Assembly (NCBI RefSeq): GCF_001039355.2 | Contig: NW_019775551.1 | Span: 259,417-323,416, forward strand | Length of the DNA stretch: 64,000 bases | Source: Lingula anatina | Lineage: Eukaryota; Brachiopoda; Lingulata; Lingulida; Lingulidae | Direction of reading: 5' to 3' | Shown: positions 33,083 through 44,952 of the stretch, piece after piece | Position numbering within the stretch: the first letter of the stretch is position 1 | Layout: every line of letters starts with the position of its first letter | The notes under the pieces: model-generated | Told to the model about the DNA's origin: nothing | What the model saw: only the letters and a program-made list of their open reading frames with translations | Databases searched by the model: none | Made by a program: the position numbers and the translations under genes

Positions 33083-35261
33083 ATTGCTGGTGTTAAGGCT
33101 AATTTGACCTTGGCATTTTTGAAGGGACTTGGCTTGGTTGCTCAGCAGTGCTCACTCACGCTCTTCTATCTTTCCTATGATACTAACGGTCAAGGTCACA
33201 AGAGAGTAGAATTGTTAGATGTCAATTTGACTGCTCCTGTTGGTCAGCCAACTCACCACATTCATAGGAAAAAATAAGAAAAAAAAAAAAAAAGACGCAC
33301 GGAAAATCGTATACGAATGCATCGTACAGCACCCGTGACAAATGCAATTTAATGAAAATTTTTTTCTCATCTTCATTTGTGATTACTAGTGCATTAAAAC
33401 TAGGCAAACGTTCTCGTTTTGCGGTCCTTTTATATTCTGTTAAACCACTTTTCCGGACATGTCTTATAAGCTATTCCACGAACATATCAAAATGAGAATA
33501 ATGATTGTTCAGTAATAAAAGACGTAAATTGAGAGATCAACTTTTGAATGTGGACTATTATACAATGAATCATCGGAGTTCTCTCCCAATGCGCCCTTAT
33601 AAGTCTTTGTGCAATGATAAAGGGACCAATTTGTTGTTTTTTGTGATAAGAATACTCTAGGCTCGAGTTCAAATCGCCACATTTTAGGTTGGCAAGAAAG
33701 GCAGACGTATTCTCCTTTCTCTTCAGAATGGGGTTTTCAGTCGACGTAACATGAAAAGTTATTTGGGTTTCCTGTGATAACCAATTGCTCAGGACATGCG
33801 AACGAACTCCTTTGGCAAATTATAACAGACGACGTGATTCCATATAATTGTAGAGACAAGCAAAGCAAACGTCTATTGCAGTAGATTCGGCACCATGTTG
33901 CATCAAAATAGCATCCGCCCAAAAATGTTAGGACTTTGTGGGGACACTGCCCCAACCAGCATCGGCTGTAGCCAAAAATTGATTTAATTACTCGCCCACG
34001 GGTACCTTTAACCCCATTGCGATGAAGATTTCAAAGGTGCTAATTAGGCAGGGGGAGGAAGAGGGAACAGCCGTCACTTACCAATCAGAGCACGTTCAAC
34101 TAACTAATCAGAAGTAATGGTTATTTTCGTACATCAAATAACAACGACTGTTTGTCTTGGTTTTAAAACAGTGTAAAAAGAAAATGGTTTTATACAAAAA
34201 GCACGGATTTTGGTGCGTATTCTATGGGGTTGTCACACTTGTCTAACACAGTAGGTGATTTGTCGTCCTTCACCCAGTCAATATTCTTTTCTGAATTTGT
34301 TACCCCGCACCCCTCCACACACACATACATTTTTTCAACCCACGCCCCTCATGCCAGGAAACACTGGTCGTTCCAAAAGTCAAAACACAACATTTATGAC
34401 GTCATGCACTGCGGGTTTGACGCATTTCTGCGATGGATGATAAATATCAGGTGTCAATCTTCGTGATTATGTCCAAATCATTAGAGACAATTACTTTCAT
34501 TTGGCTCTATGACCGTTGAGATAAATGACGCTAGAAAAAGTGCCCGTTAATAACTGAAATTCACACGCTATATTGGTACGTGCAACGCCAATGTGCCGCA
34601 ACACTTTTCTTGGTAATCAACAATTTTCGACACGCATCAGACACATTATTTTATAATTTTCAATCATGCTCGTGTAAATAGCACATGTATATGATACGTA
34701 GCATATAAAATATAAAGTGCGATCGGTTTCACAAAGGAAGTTCAAGCGGAGATATTCACTTCCATCTCACCAAAGATTAACCAGATCCTGAACAAACAGA
34801 GTCGCATAATGCACTACATAGATCACTGTAATATCGACTGAAATATGAAAACTGCTGGATACATGAACACATTCGTTATTGTGATAATACACGAGGCATC
34901 AGTACAGCAAACAAAATATTTATACCTCTTGCGCATATCTTAATAGATTTTTTTGTTACTTTTTTTTTCTAACAATAAGAAAATCCCATGAAATGTTTGC
35001 ATATTTTAACACGGGGTTTTCATTTCGTTACTTTGGCACTACATGCAACAATATGAATATTTCGTAAAAAGGTATGTATCTTTAGTAGATCATAGCTACT
35101 ACATAACATCAAAAGGAGAGACACCCTTATTGTTAGGTGACTAAACTCCTAGTCAAATCTTTGGCTCACACACGTGAAACTCTGCGCCTTTCTCTAGTCA
35201 CCTCCGTGAAAGATCACTGACCGATGTTTAACGATAGATTGATCTTAATCACTACATGTTA

Positions 35262-35594
35262 CAGGCCCGTAGCCGNNNNNNNNNNNNNNNNNNNNNNNNN
35301 NNNNNNNNNNNNNNNNNNNNNNNNNNNNNNNNNNNNNNNNNNNNNNNNNNNNNNNNNNNNNNNNNNNNNNNNNNNNNNNNNNNNNNNNNNNNNNNNNNNN
35401 NNNNNNNNNNNNNNNNNNNNNNNNNNNNNNNNNNNNNNNNNNNNNNNNNNNNNNNNNNNNNNNNNNNNNNNNNNNNNNNNNNNNNNNNNNNNNNNNNNNN
35501 NNNNNNNNNNNNGGTACATGGGGCATTATATGGTAAAAGGTCCACTTTTTCAGAAAAAGACCCCCCCCCTTTGAAATTGCTGGCCACGGGCCTG
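35262..35594. mobile_element. Transposon insertion present only in copy A (partly N)
   Basis: The left end CAGGCCCGTAGCCG and right end CTGGCCACGGGCCTG are inverted repeats. TGTTA lies on both sides (35257-35261, 35595-35599) as a possible target duplication. Copy B (about 39990-40005) lacks the element. The interior is hidden by 237 N (35276-35512). The CAGGCCCGTAGCC end looks like a DNA transposon; superfamily uncertain. Confidence 0.75.
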
Positions 35595-36609
35595 TGTTAT
35601 TTAAAAAAGAACCCCTCTCGTTTCATATACCTTTGGAACAGAATAAAACGACAAAGTCAGCTTTGAAATCCCTTAGCGTCTACAAAAGACATCCCCGAGC
35701 TTAGACAGACCAGACTTTTAAAAAGATGACAACGCAATTTGTGATATGTACTCAGAGACGAGATTTTGACATAGCCTTTGATCTTCAATGCGCAGGAGGC
35801 TAGAAAACATACTTGGCATTTCAGTGGCCGGGGGTTAGGAGACTAAATATATTCCACGCGTAGGAGGGTTATACGTTATACATACGAGATCCAAGTGCAT
35901 AAGATCAGACATTTGATGCCTCAATGTGTTTTAAATCTGATACCAAGTTTATTATATTACATCTCTCTCTTTCTTTAAGATGCGCTTGACAGTTTAAAAT
36001 TCCCCAGGAGTGTATTGATACGTTGCATTATGTTTCCTCGTTCATCTTTTAAAATGCACTGAGGACACCTTCGAATCAGGTAGTAAGTGAATATTTCCAT
36101 TCTGTTATATATATTTCAAAACACGCACAAAGAACATTTTTCCAATGTCATGGGCCATTTCCATATATTCGGGCATATATGTTAGGGTGACCGCGAGGTA
36201 ACTCACAAATAACATAAATGTCATTACGTTCAAAGTGCCAGCTGCTTCACAAACTCTGTCCATTAGGATTCCTCGTCATTTATAATTGCTCAAATCAAGT
36301 GCGAGTTCTTCCTTCCTTCCTGTCTAAGCACACTGCTATCAAAGATGAAAAGACATCGCTTCAGGCCACAGGAATAAAATGAAAACAACTTATCAGGTCT
36401 TGTAATCCAGGCCCAAGGCCTATTCAAACATATTATTTGTCGTTGTCTTTTGGGTCTAATCCAAAGGTCCCATTTAAAAAGACAACCGCAAGTTAAGTTA
36501 AATACGCTTTTTGTTATATATCAAACGATCTGAGCGCGTTTGTAAGTGAATGTGAAATTTTGAACTGCAAAACAGTCCATTGACCAGAATGAACCAAGGA
36601 GACCGCTTA

Positions 36610-37005
36610 TGCCCCTATTTCACACAGGCCACAAATCCCACGAATCGCCATGAATTGACAAATTTCAGGATTCGTGGTTGAATCGTAATCAGTTCGTAAA
36701 GTTCTTAACAGATTCGTATATAATCGTAGTCATTTCTTGCAATTCTTGATCAATCGGGAATTCGTGGCAAAAAATTTGAGCTGATCAAAATTTTAGCCAC
36801 GAACTCCCGATTCCAAAAAATCGTAGTAAATTTCTGGACAATGTTCGTGCGATTCCAGCCGAATCCCACGAATATTCCTAACACTATCGCACCTGTATCG
36901 TAGGTGTGTCGAATTAGACCAGAAAATTGGCAAAATCTCACGAATCCTGAAATTTGTCAATTCCTGGCAATTTGTGGGATTCGTGGTATGTGTAAAATAG
37001 GGGCA
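36610..37005. mobile_element. Foldback MITE with TTA duplication and iterated TTCGTGG motif, copy A
   Basis: Left end TGCCCCTATTTCACAC and right end TGCCCCTATTTTACAC on the other strand, with similarity for about 75 bases inward (GAATTGACAAATTTCAGGAT shared by both arms). TTA on both sides (36607-36609, 37006-37008) suggests a PIF/Harbinger-type insertion. The 250 bp between the arms repeats ATTCGTGG, ATCGTA and CCACGAAT in both orientations. 396 bp, no coding capacity. Confidence 0.8.
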
Positions 37006-37066
37006 TTACAGCTCCTTGGACAAACCACGCGTTAAACTTCTAATTACGGCCATCATTGATAAATGG

Positions 37067-37111
37067 TTNGGGAAAAAAAAAAAAAAAAAAAAAAATTTAT
37101 TAAAACTCCCC

Positions 37112-37171
<60 letters not shown>

Positions 37172-37876
37172 AGAACCCATCCTGCTAAGGGTTATTAGAC
37201 ACTAAAACCTGTGATGGGCCTACAACATTTAAAATGATCACTTATCAATAAAACACACACACAAAGGATATTACATTCAAAACTTTTCAAACCTTCTCTT
37301 TGTTGTTACACAAAAAGTCGTGAAAGTTCTTGAATTTTTTGTAAGTAGAATCCCCGTGTAAAACTTCACAGCTTTTAGGCCTACTTTCTTTTTCCATAAT
37401 CTCATGCTTGAAGTCTTTTTCTTAATTTTTAGGCCCCGGCCTATTCTTCAATATTTTCTTCAAATCTTTATAATGTTTTTTTTCTCGCATTTTTTACCCC
37501 CGAGTTCTATTTGCCGATAGTTCGTTATATCCGTTGTTTAACTAAGCATTTCTGTTTTTTATTAAAGCACCGTTGATCTCCTAATATTATAGTTTTTCTT
37601 CCTTTTTCTTCGAAATGTTCAGCGCAAACGCGGTGCCCTGCTTTTGATCCAAACCTGCTATATTTTCCTTTCTTTCTACCGTACTTTTCATTCTAACGGG
37701 TTTGTTGGGAACTTATTAAACCTCATGTGTCGATCTCGCTTACTGTTATTGTTGTAGCGGGACAAAAAGCACGTAAACCCAGCCATGGTTTTTAGCACCG
37801 CTGTAAGTGTTTCGACGTAGCAGGGCTCCCCTACCCACAATGCAATTTCCATTTCCGGAAAAGATGAAAAAGGCTA
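37067..37876. other. Spacer between duplicated segments, with N and poly(A) tracts
   Basis: N at 37069, then A-rich low-complexity sequence to about 37170 (an A run of about 55 at 37116-37170), then unique AT-rich sequence. The Lys-rich frame at 37016-37198 is translated poly(A), not a gene. Confidence 0.85.
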
Positions 37877-40800
37877 ATTGCTGGTGTTAAGGCTAATTTG
37901 ACCTTGGCGTTTTTGAAGGGACTTGGCTTGGTTGCTCAGCAGTGCTCACTCACGCTCTTCTCTTTCCTATGATACTAACGGTCAAGGTCACAAGAGAGTA
38001 GAATTGTTAGATGTCAATTTGACTGCTCCTGTTGGTCAGCCAACTCACCACATTCATAGGAAAAAATAAAAAAAAGACGCGCGGAAAATCGTATACGAAT
38101 GCATCGTACAGCACCCGTGACAAATGCAATTTAATGAAAATATTTTTCTCATCTTCATTTGTGATTACTAGTGCATTAAAACCTCGCAAACGTTCTCGTT
38201 TTGTGGTCCTTTTATATTCTGTTAAACCACTTTTCCGGACATGTTTTATAAGCTATTCCACGAACATATCAAAATAAGAAAAATGGTTGTTCAGTAATAA
38301 AAGACGTAAATTGAGAGATCAACTTTTGAATGTGGACTATTATACAATGAATCATCGGAGTTCTCTCCCAATGCGCCCTTATAAGTCTTTGTGCAATGAT
38401 AAAGGGACCAATTTGCTGCTTTTTGTGATAAGAATACTCTAGGCTCGAGTTCAAATCGCCACATTTTAGGTTGGTAAGAAAGGCAGACGTATTCTCCTTT
38501 CTCTTCAGAATGGGGTTTTCAGGCGACGTAACATGAAAAGTTATTTGGGTTTCCTGTGATAACCAATTGCTCAGGACATGCGAACGAACTCCTTTGGCAA
38601 ATTATAACAGACGACGTGATTCCATATAATTGTAGAGACAAGCAAAGCAAACCTCTAGTGCAGTAGATTTGGCACCATGTTGCATCAAAATAGCATCCGC
38701 CCAAAAATCTTAGGACCTTGTGGGGGCACTGTCCCAACCAGCATCGGCTGTAGCCAAAATTGATTTAATTACTCGCCCACGGGTACTTTTAACCCCATTG
38801 CGATGAAGATTTCAAAGGTGCTAATTAGGCAGGGGGAGGAAGAGGGAACAGCCGTCCCTTACCAATCAGAGCACGTTCAACTAACTAATCAGAAGTAATG
38901 GCTATTTTCGTACATCAAATAACAACGACTGTTTGTCTTGGTTTTAAAACAGTGTAAAAAGAAAATGGTTTTATAAAAAAAGCACGGATTTTGGTGCGTA
39001 TTCTATGGGGTTGTCACACTTGTCTAACACAGAAGGTGATTTGTCGTCCTTTACCCAGTCAATATTCTTTTCTGAATTTGTTACCCCGCACCCCTCCACA
39101 CACATATACATTTTTCAACCCACGCCCCTCATGCCAGGAAACACTGGTCGTTCCAAAAGTCAAAACACAACATTTATGACGTCATACACTGCGGGTTTGA
39201 CGCATTTCTGCGATGGATGATAAATATCAGGTGTCAATCTTCGTGATTATGTCCAAATCATTAGAGACAATTACTTTCATTTGGCTCTATGACCGTTGAG
39301 ATAAATGACGCTAGAAAAAGTGCCCGTTAATAACTGAAATTCACACGCTATATTGGTGCGTGCAATCAACAATTTACGACACGCATCAAACACATTATTT
39401 TATAATTTTCAATCATGCTCGTGAAAATAGCACATGTATATAATACGTAGCATATAAAATATAAAGTGCCATCGGTTTCACAAAGGAAGTTCAAGCGGAG
39501 ATATTCACTTCCATCTCACCAAAGATGAACCAGATCCTGAACAAACAGAGTCGCATAATGCACTACATAGATCACTGTAATATCCACTGAAATATGAAAA
39601 CTGCTGGATACATGAACACATTCGTTATTGTGATAATACGCGAGCCATCAGTACAGCAAACAAAATATTTATACCTCTTGCGCATATCTTAATAGATTTT
39701 ATTGTTACTTTTTTTTCTAACAATAAGAAAATCCCATGAAATGTTTGCATATTTTAACATGGGGTTTTCATTTCGTTACTTTGGCACTACATGTAACAAT
39801 ATGAACATTTCATAAAAGGTAAGTATCTTTAGTTCATAGTAACAACAAAGCCTTAAAAGGAGAGGCACTTTGTTAGGTGACTAAACTCCTAATCATATCT
39901 TTGGCTCACACCCGTGAAACTCTGCGCCTTTCTCTAGTCACCTCCGTGAAAGATCAATGAACCTTGTTGAACGATAGACTGATCTTAATTACTACAAGAT
40001 TATTAAAAAAAGAACCCCTCTCGTATCATATACCTTTGGAACAGAATAAAACGACAAAGTCAGCTTTGAAATCCCTGACCGTCTACAAAAGACATCCCCG
40101 AGCTTAGACAGACCAGACTTTTAAAAAGATGACAACGCAATTTTTGATATGTACTCAGAGACGAGATTTTGACATAGCCTTTGATCTTCAATGCGCAGGA
40201 GGCTAGAAAACATACTTGGCATTTCAGTGGCCGGGGGCTAGGAGACTAAATATATTCCACGCGTAGGAGGGTTATACGTTATACATACGAGATCCAAGTG
40301 CATAAGATCAGACATTTGATGCCTCAATGTGTTTTAAATCTGATACCAAGTTTATTATATTACATCTCTCTCTTTCTTTAAGATGCGCTTGACAGTTTAA
40401 AATTCCCCAGGAGTGTATTGATACGTTGCATATATGTTTCCTCGTTCATCTTTTAAAATGCACTGAGGACACCTTCGAATCAGGTAGTAAGTGAATATTT
40501 CCATTCTGTTATATATTTCAAAACACGCACAAAGAACATTTTTCCAATGTCATGGGCCATTTCCATATATTCAGGCGTATATGTTAGGGTGACCGCGAGG
40601 TAACTCACAAAGAACATAAGTGCCATTACGTTCAAAGTGTCAGCTGCTTCACAAACTCTGTCCATTAGGATTCCTCGTCATTTATAATTGCTCAAATCAA
40701 GTGTGAGGTCTTCCTTCCTTCCTGTCTAAGCACACTGCTATCGAAGATAAAAAGACATCGCTTCAGGTCACAGGAATAAAATGAAAACAACATATCAGAT

Positions 40801-41469
40801 CTTGTAATCCAGGCCCAAGGCTTATTCAAACATATTATTTGTCGTTGTCTTTTGGGTCTAATCCAAAGGTCCCATTAAAAAAAGACAACCGCAAGTTAAG
40901 TTAAATACGCTTTTTGTTATATATCAAACGATCTGAGCGCGTTTGTAAGTGAATGTGAAATTTTGAACTGCAAAACAGTCCATTGACCAGAATGAACCAA
41001 GGAGACCGCTTATGCCCCTATTTCACACAGGCCACAAATCCCACGAATCGCCATGAATTGACAAATTTCAGGATTCGTGGTTGAATCGTAATCAGTTCGT
41101 AAAGTTCTTAACAGATTCGTATATAATCGTAGTAAGTTCTTGCAATTCTTGATCAATCGGGAATTCGTGGCAAAAAATTTGAGCTGATCAAAATTTTAAC
41201 CACGAACTCCCGATTCCAAAAAATCGTAGTAAATTTCTGGACAATGTTCGTGCGATTCTAGCCGAATCCCACGAATATTCCTAACACTATCGCACCTGTA
41301 TCGTAGGTGTGTCGAATTAGACCAGAAAATTGGCAAAATCTCACGAATCCTGAAATTTGTCAATTCCTGGCAATTTGTGGGATTCGTGGTATGTGTAAAA
41401 TAGGGGCATTACAGCTCCTTGGACAAACCACGCGTTAAACTTCTAATTACGGCCATCATTGATAAATGG
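37877..41469. repeat. Duplicated segment 2, copy B (about 3.6 kb)
   Basis: Counterpart of 33083-37066, lacking the 333 bp element. The left flanks of the two copies are not alike, so this does not fit a simple allele-doubling as well as the FAM43 block does. Confidence 0.93.
41013..41408. mobile_element. Foldback MITE with TTA duplication, copy B
   Basis: Same element at the equivalent place in copy B, TTA at 41010-41012 and 41409-41411, 396 bp. It was present before the segment duplicated. Confidence 0.8.
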
Positions 41470-44228
41470 CTGCAGCCATTGGTACCTGGATGTAAATTGC
41501 AAGTAAACAGCCCCGTAAACCAGAATTAAATTCGACAACTCTTCCCCAGGCAAACGATATAATAAATCACAATAGCAATTCAGTAGACGTATCTGATTGA
41601 AATGACAGCGCACACGAGTCCGGCAGAACAAATCACATCAATAGATCAGCCGACAGTAATTATTATTTCCATTTCCCAGAAATGAAAAAAGGACATTTGT
41701 GCGTCGTATTATGAATTGAAACAAACACCCCTAGGAAATTAATTTAGAAATGAAATATCACCAGGAGATAAGGCAAATTACTGTGATTTAGCAACAAGAG
41801 ATTTTTCAAAATAAAATCGACGAAATCATTTAAGCCGCAAATAACCGGAAAACAGGTTCGTAATTAAGGCTCGGGATGTATGAGCGGTAATGAAATCATT
41901 AAAGATGGACAATCTCTAGCTTCTAGTCACGAAGCATGGATAAGTGTAATGCGTTATTGGAAAGAGCCTTTTCCGATCGGAGATAAGGCAGCTTTATTTT
42001 CGTTTACACTAGTTGGTCCAGGATTCCTGTAATATCTTTTTGTTTGTCCGGGGGGGGGGGGGTAGCTTTTCTCTTCAAATAGCATACGAAATAATAGACG
42101 AAGACACTTGTATTATAATATGTAGGGGTCAGGTATACGGGAAAATTCTTGGTTGTCTGGATCTGCGTTTTAAACTAGTTTTGAGAGGGAGAAACGAACT
42201 TGAGAAAGGAAGAAAGCCCCCTCCCCTCTCTCCAGACACCCCAGTAAGAGAGAGGGGGGGGGGCAGTTTCTCCAATCGTCCGCCAATCTCTTTTGACAAC
42301 ATCAGCCTCCCATTGATCGATTTTTACCTTTAATATCTGTATGCATAACCGTTTATGGTTTTTCACGATCTCTTACCGGCCATGGTTGTATAAAAAGGTG
42401 TTAGATGAGTTAAGTATTTTAAACTAAGTCTTGTTATTATTTGAACACAGAAAATGCACTGACTTGGTATTTCGATATTTTAATGGGCAAACTGTTTCAG
42501 GACGTCGGCCCATACTTCAAGTCACAATATATATATATATTTTTTTTGCATTTGTTAGCTTTGCGTTACAATAAATAACAATTTGCCTCTTATTTCTGTT
42601 CCAAATACGCCTAATGCAACAACACTCGTTTTTCCACTGATATTTAAACATGTCTACATCAAGTGTTCTTTGAAACTAAACACTTAGCTGAAGTTAGATA
42701 ACCATAAATACATCCCATTCTTTACCAGAGATGTATCGAAAGAACGGAAGCTGTAGTTGGAGTGCTTTGCTAAATAGAAATGTCACTGATGTACATTTGT
42801 ATAAAAAATGGAAATAACACAAATACACGCTTCCGGCTTTCTGCACGTGGTCTGTTCGTATGACTGCTCTGATGTGCTCAAACGCACGTACGTATAGGCA
42901 CACACGCGCACACATCCAGATATTCACACCCACGCAAGAAGGCGACTACAACAAACCAACAAATGCCTTTACACCCAATCCTATGCAATGGCAAGCGAAG
43001 CAAACATTCTAGCTTTCTAAGTCATTATTTCGGATATGTAGGATGGACAAATGACTTTTTTCCTCGTGTTTATCCTGCCATACTGTTTTTATGAGGGAGA
43101 TGGGGGGGGGGGGGGTAGGGGACGCCTCCGAAATCAAGGTAGGGAACACGCGCCCTTTCCGCCAGTGAACTGTACACCTTAAAGTTTGCTGACAACTAAG
43201 CAGATTATTCAATGACCCACAAGATTAGTAGTCTTCGCCAATAAAAAAACGTTTTCTTCAAAAAGGATATTCAACCGCACATATGTTCACTTTTAACGCA
43301 TGTGTACATGCTGGTCCTAAAGTACTTCTAAATCCCCTTCAATATTCACCCAAGTATGCAGTAATGCGCGTAAATAATAATAAAAAAATGATACATACGA
43401 GTTCATATCATGAATGGTACGTCAACTACGCCGCTATCTACGTCCTTGAAGAGTACGAACGTACGTTGTCAACGTCAGTGGGGGATGCAACCAAATGTCC
43501 ACGACGCTCTCTGAAGACTCGCCTATACTGGGCGTGATGCACCTGCATTCCGTATGACACACGCACTCTGGGCGGATTTTAAAACGTAATCGTCCTTACA
43601 TAAAGACTGAAATCAAGCCCTGAGTCAAAGGGAGGAGCCCACATAACTGCGGGGATTGTTTACACTATGATAGCAAGGGTCAACCGCCCGATCCCTGAGT
43701 GTGCCGGCACAGGCTGGGGACCGGCTAGACAATAGAACGTCCGGGAAGAGTTGGTTTGTACTCTTGAGATCTGGGTACGGTTCACACAGCTCCAAAAAAC
43801 AATAAATAAATGAATAAACAAATGAACAATAAATAATAAAATAAATAAATAAGTATAAAAAGCGTCGGTCTAGATTTTAAGAATGATTATTATAGTCCAC
43901 TATTTAGACTTAAGTCCAGGTAAAGTATATATCTGAGACAGTTCGCTAAACAGGTAAAAAAGAGCAGCTTTTTCTCTTCGTTGGTAAACAAAACCATAAT
44001 CCCCATGATAGAAGACCACTAACACTATTGACTTATTCTAGGCCAAAATATACCAAATATTTCGGTAGGTAAGTTAAGACCATGTTAGACGTTTGTTCTC
44101 TTATGAATGTCGACCCCGCTTCACAACCGACTTATTAACACAGCCTTTAGGGCTTTGAAACATTTAACAACTTTCACTAAAGTGATCAACACGTACATTT
44201 AGATATGTGTCCTAACATTCGAACATGA
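41470..44228. other. Intergenic, no gene recognised
   Basis: Includes G-runs near 42051 and 43101 and many short frames without family resemblance. No exon that I can support. Confidence 0.4.
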
Positions 44229-44231
44229 TTA

Positions 44232-44418
44232 TAGAGCCAATTCAGAACAGTGGAGTAACAGATCCGCAGATCAAATATGGCGACCCACTTAAAAAGCTTA
44301 CAGCTTAATTCAGGAATTGACACTGAATAGATTTCCTGCGGGGATTAGGCAATAAGCATTCAAATGGGTAGGCCATATTTGATCCGTGGATCTTCAGTCC
44401 CCTGTTCTGAATGAGGTC
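44232..44418. mobile_element. Foldback MITE, about 187 bp
   Basis: The arms pair over about 55 bases. The left has CAGATCAAATATGGCGACCC and the right, on the other strand, has GGATCAAATATGGCCTACCC; both start near ATTCAGAACAG. TTA lies on each side (44229-44231, 44419-44421), though the outermost bases of the arms match poorly. Confidence 0.7.
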
Positions 44419-44515
44419 TTACAGACATTACAGTAATTGCACACATCTATCTAGGAACTTCCCATTGAGCGCAAGTAAATTCAAATGTAAGCGATCCAGA
44501 CATGAGTGATCCTAA

Positions 44516-44660
44516 GGCCGCATTCACATCGAGTTGAGCCACGACCTAAATATGGCGGACCGTACATGAAAGGAAAACCGCCTAATATTTTAATAGTCTC
44601 TCCGCCATATTTAGGTCGTGGCTTTGTAGAGCCATGGCTCAACTCGATGTGAATGCGGCC
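44516..44660. mobile_element. Foldback MITE with TAA duplication (Harbinger-like), 145 bp
   Basis: The left arm GGCCGCATTCACATCGAG continues through TTGAGCCACGACCTAAATATGG and is mirrored at the right end with a small bulge near 44622-44638. TAA flanks both ends (44513-44515, 44661-44663). The arms are almost perfect, which suggests a recent insertion. Less than 100 bp from the previous element. Confidence 0.85.
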
Positions 44661-44891
44661 TAAGACTTGAACTAAGCACGCGCGCGAGCATACACACAAG
44701 CACATACAAAACGCATGTGTATAGCATACACGGAGAGTTCTCTATTGCGACATATTTTCGATCACTTTAATAAGAAGCACTGCTCATGATGAGGCTCTCA
44801 GCACCAATTTTGGTAATCACCACAGTTTCTGAAAGGTGCAAAAATAATCTAACCGACAACAGAGGCTTTTCCATAGAAATGATAAATACGG

Positions 44892-44893
<2 letters not shown>

Positions 44894-44950
<57 letters not shown>
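44894..44950. repeat. (TA)n microsatellite
   Basis: About 28 TA units. Confidence 0.97.

Positions 44951-44952
<2 letters not shown>

Larger units (their letters stand above)
33083..37066. repeat. Duplicated segment 2, copy A (about 4.0 kb)
   Basis: Matches 37877-41469 from TTGCTGGTGTTAAGG to CATTGATAAATGG. It differs by an inserted element at 35262-35594, an extra 35 or so bases near 34585 and scattered substitutions. I see no convincing gene; the frames near 33222-33955 and 34224-34466 are present in both copies but look non-coding. Confidence 0.93.

Noticed and set aside
33650-33700. Possible tRNA B box (GAGTTCAAATC)
   Set aside because: No A box, anticodon arm or acceptor stem pairs at the right distance in either copy.
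35224-35666. Five frames across the 237-base N run
   Set aside because: Products of the gap in a transposon; no real codons support them.
37016-37198. Lys-rich 60-codon frame
   Set aside because: Translated poly(A); no gene signal.
40480-40665. 61-codon minus-strand frame with a hydrophobic stretch, present in both segment copies (also near 36100-36265)
   Set aside because: The two copies differ at several amino acids within a short frame, with no sign of protein-level constraint and no recognised family. I cannot support it as an exon.
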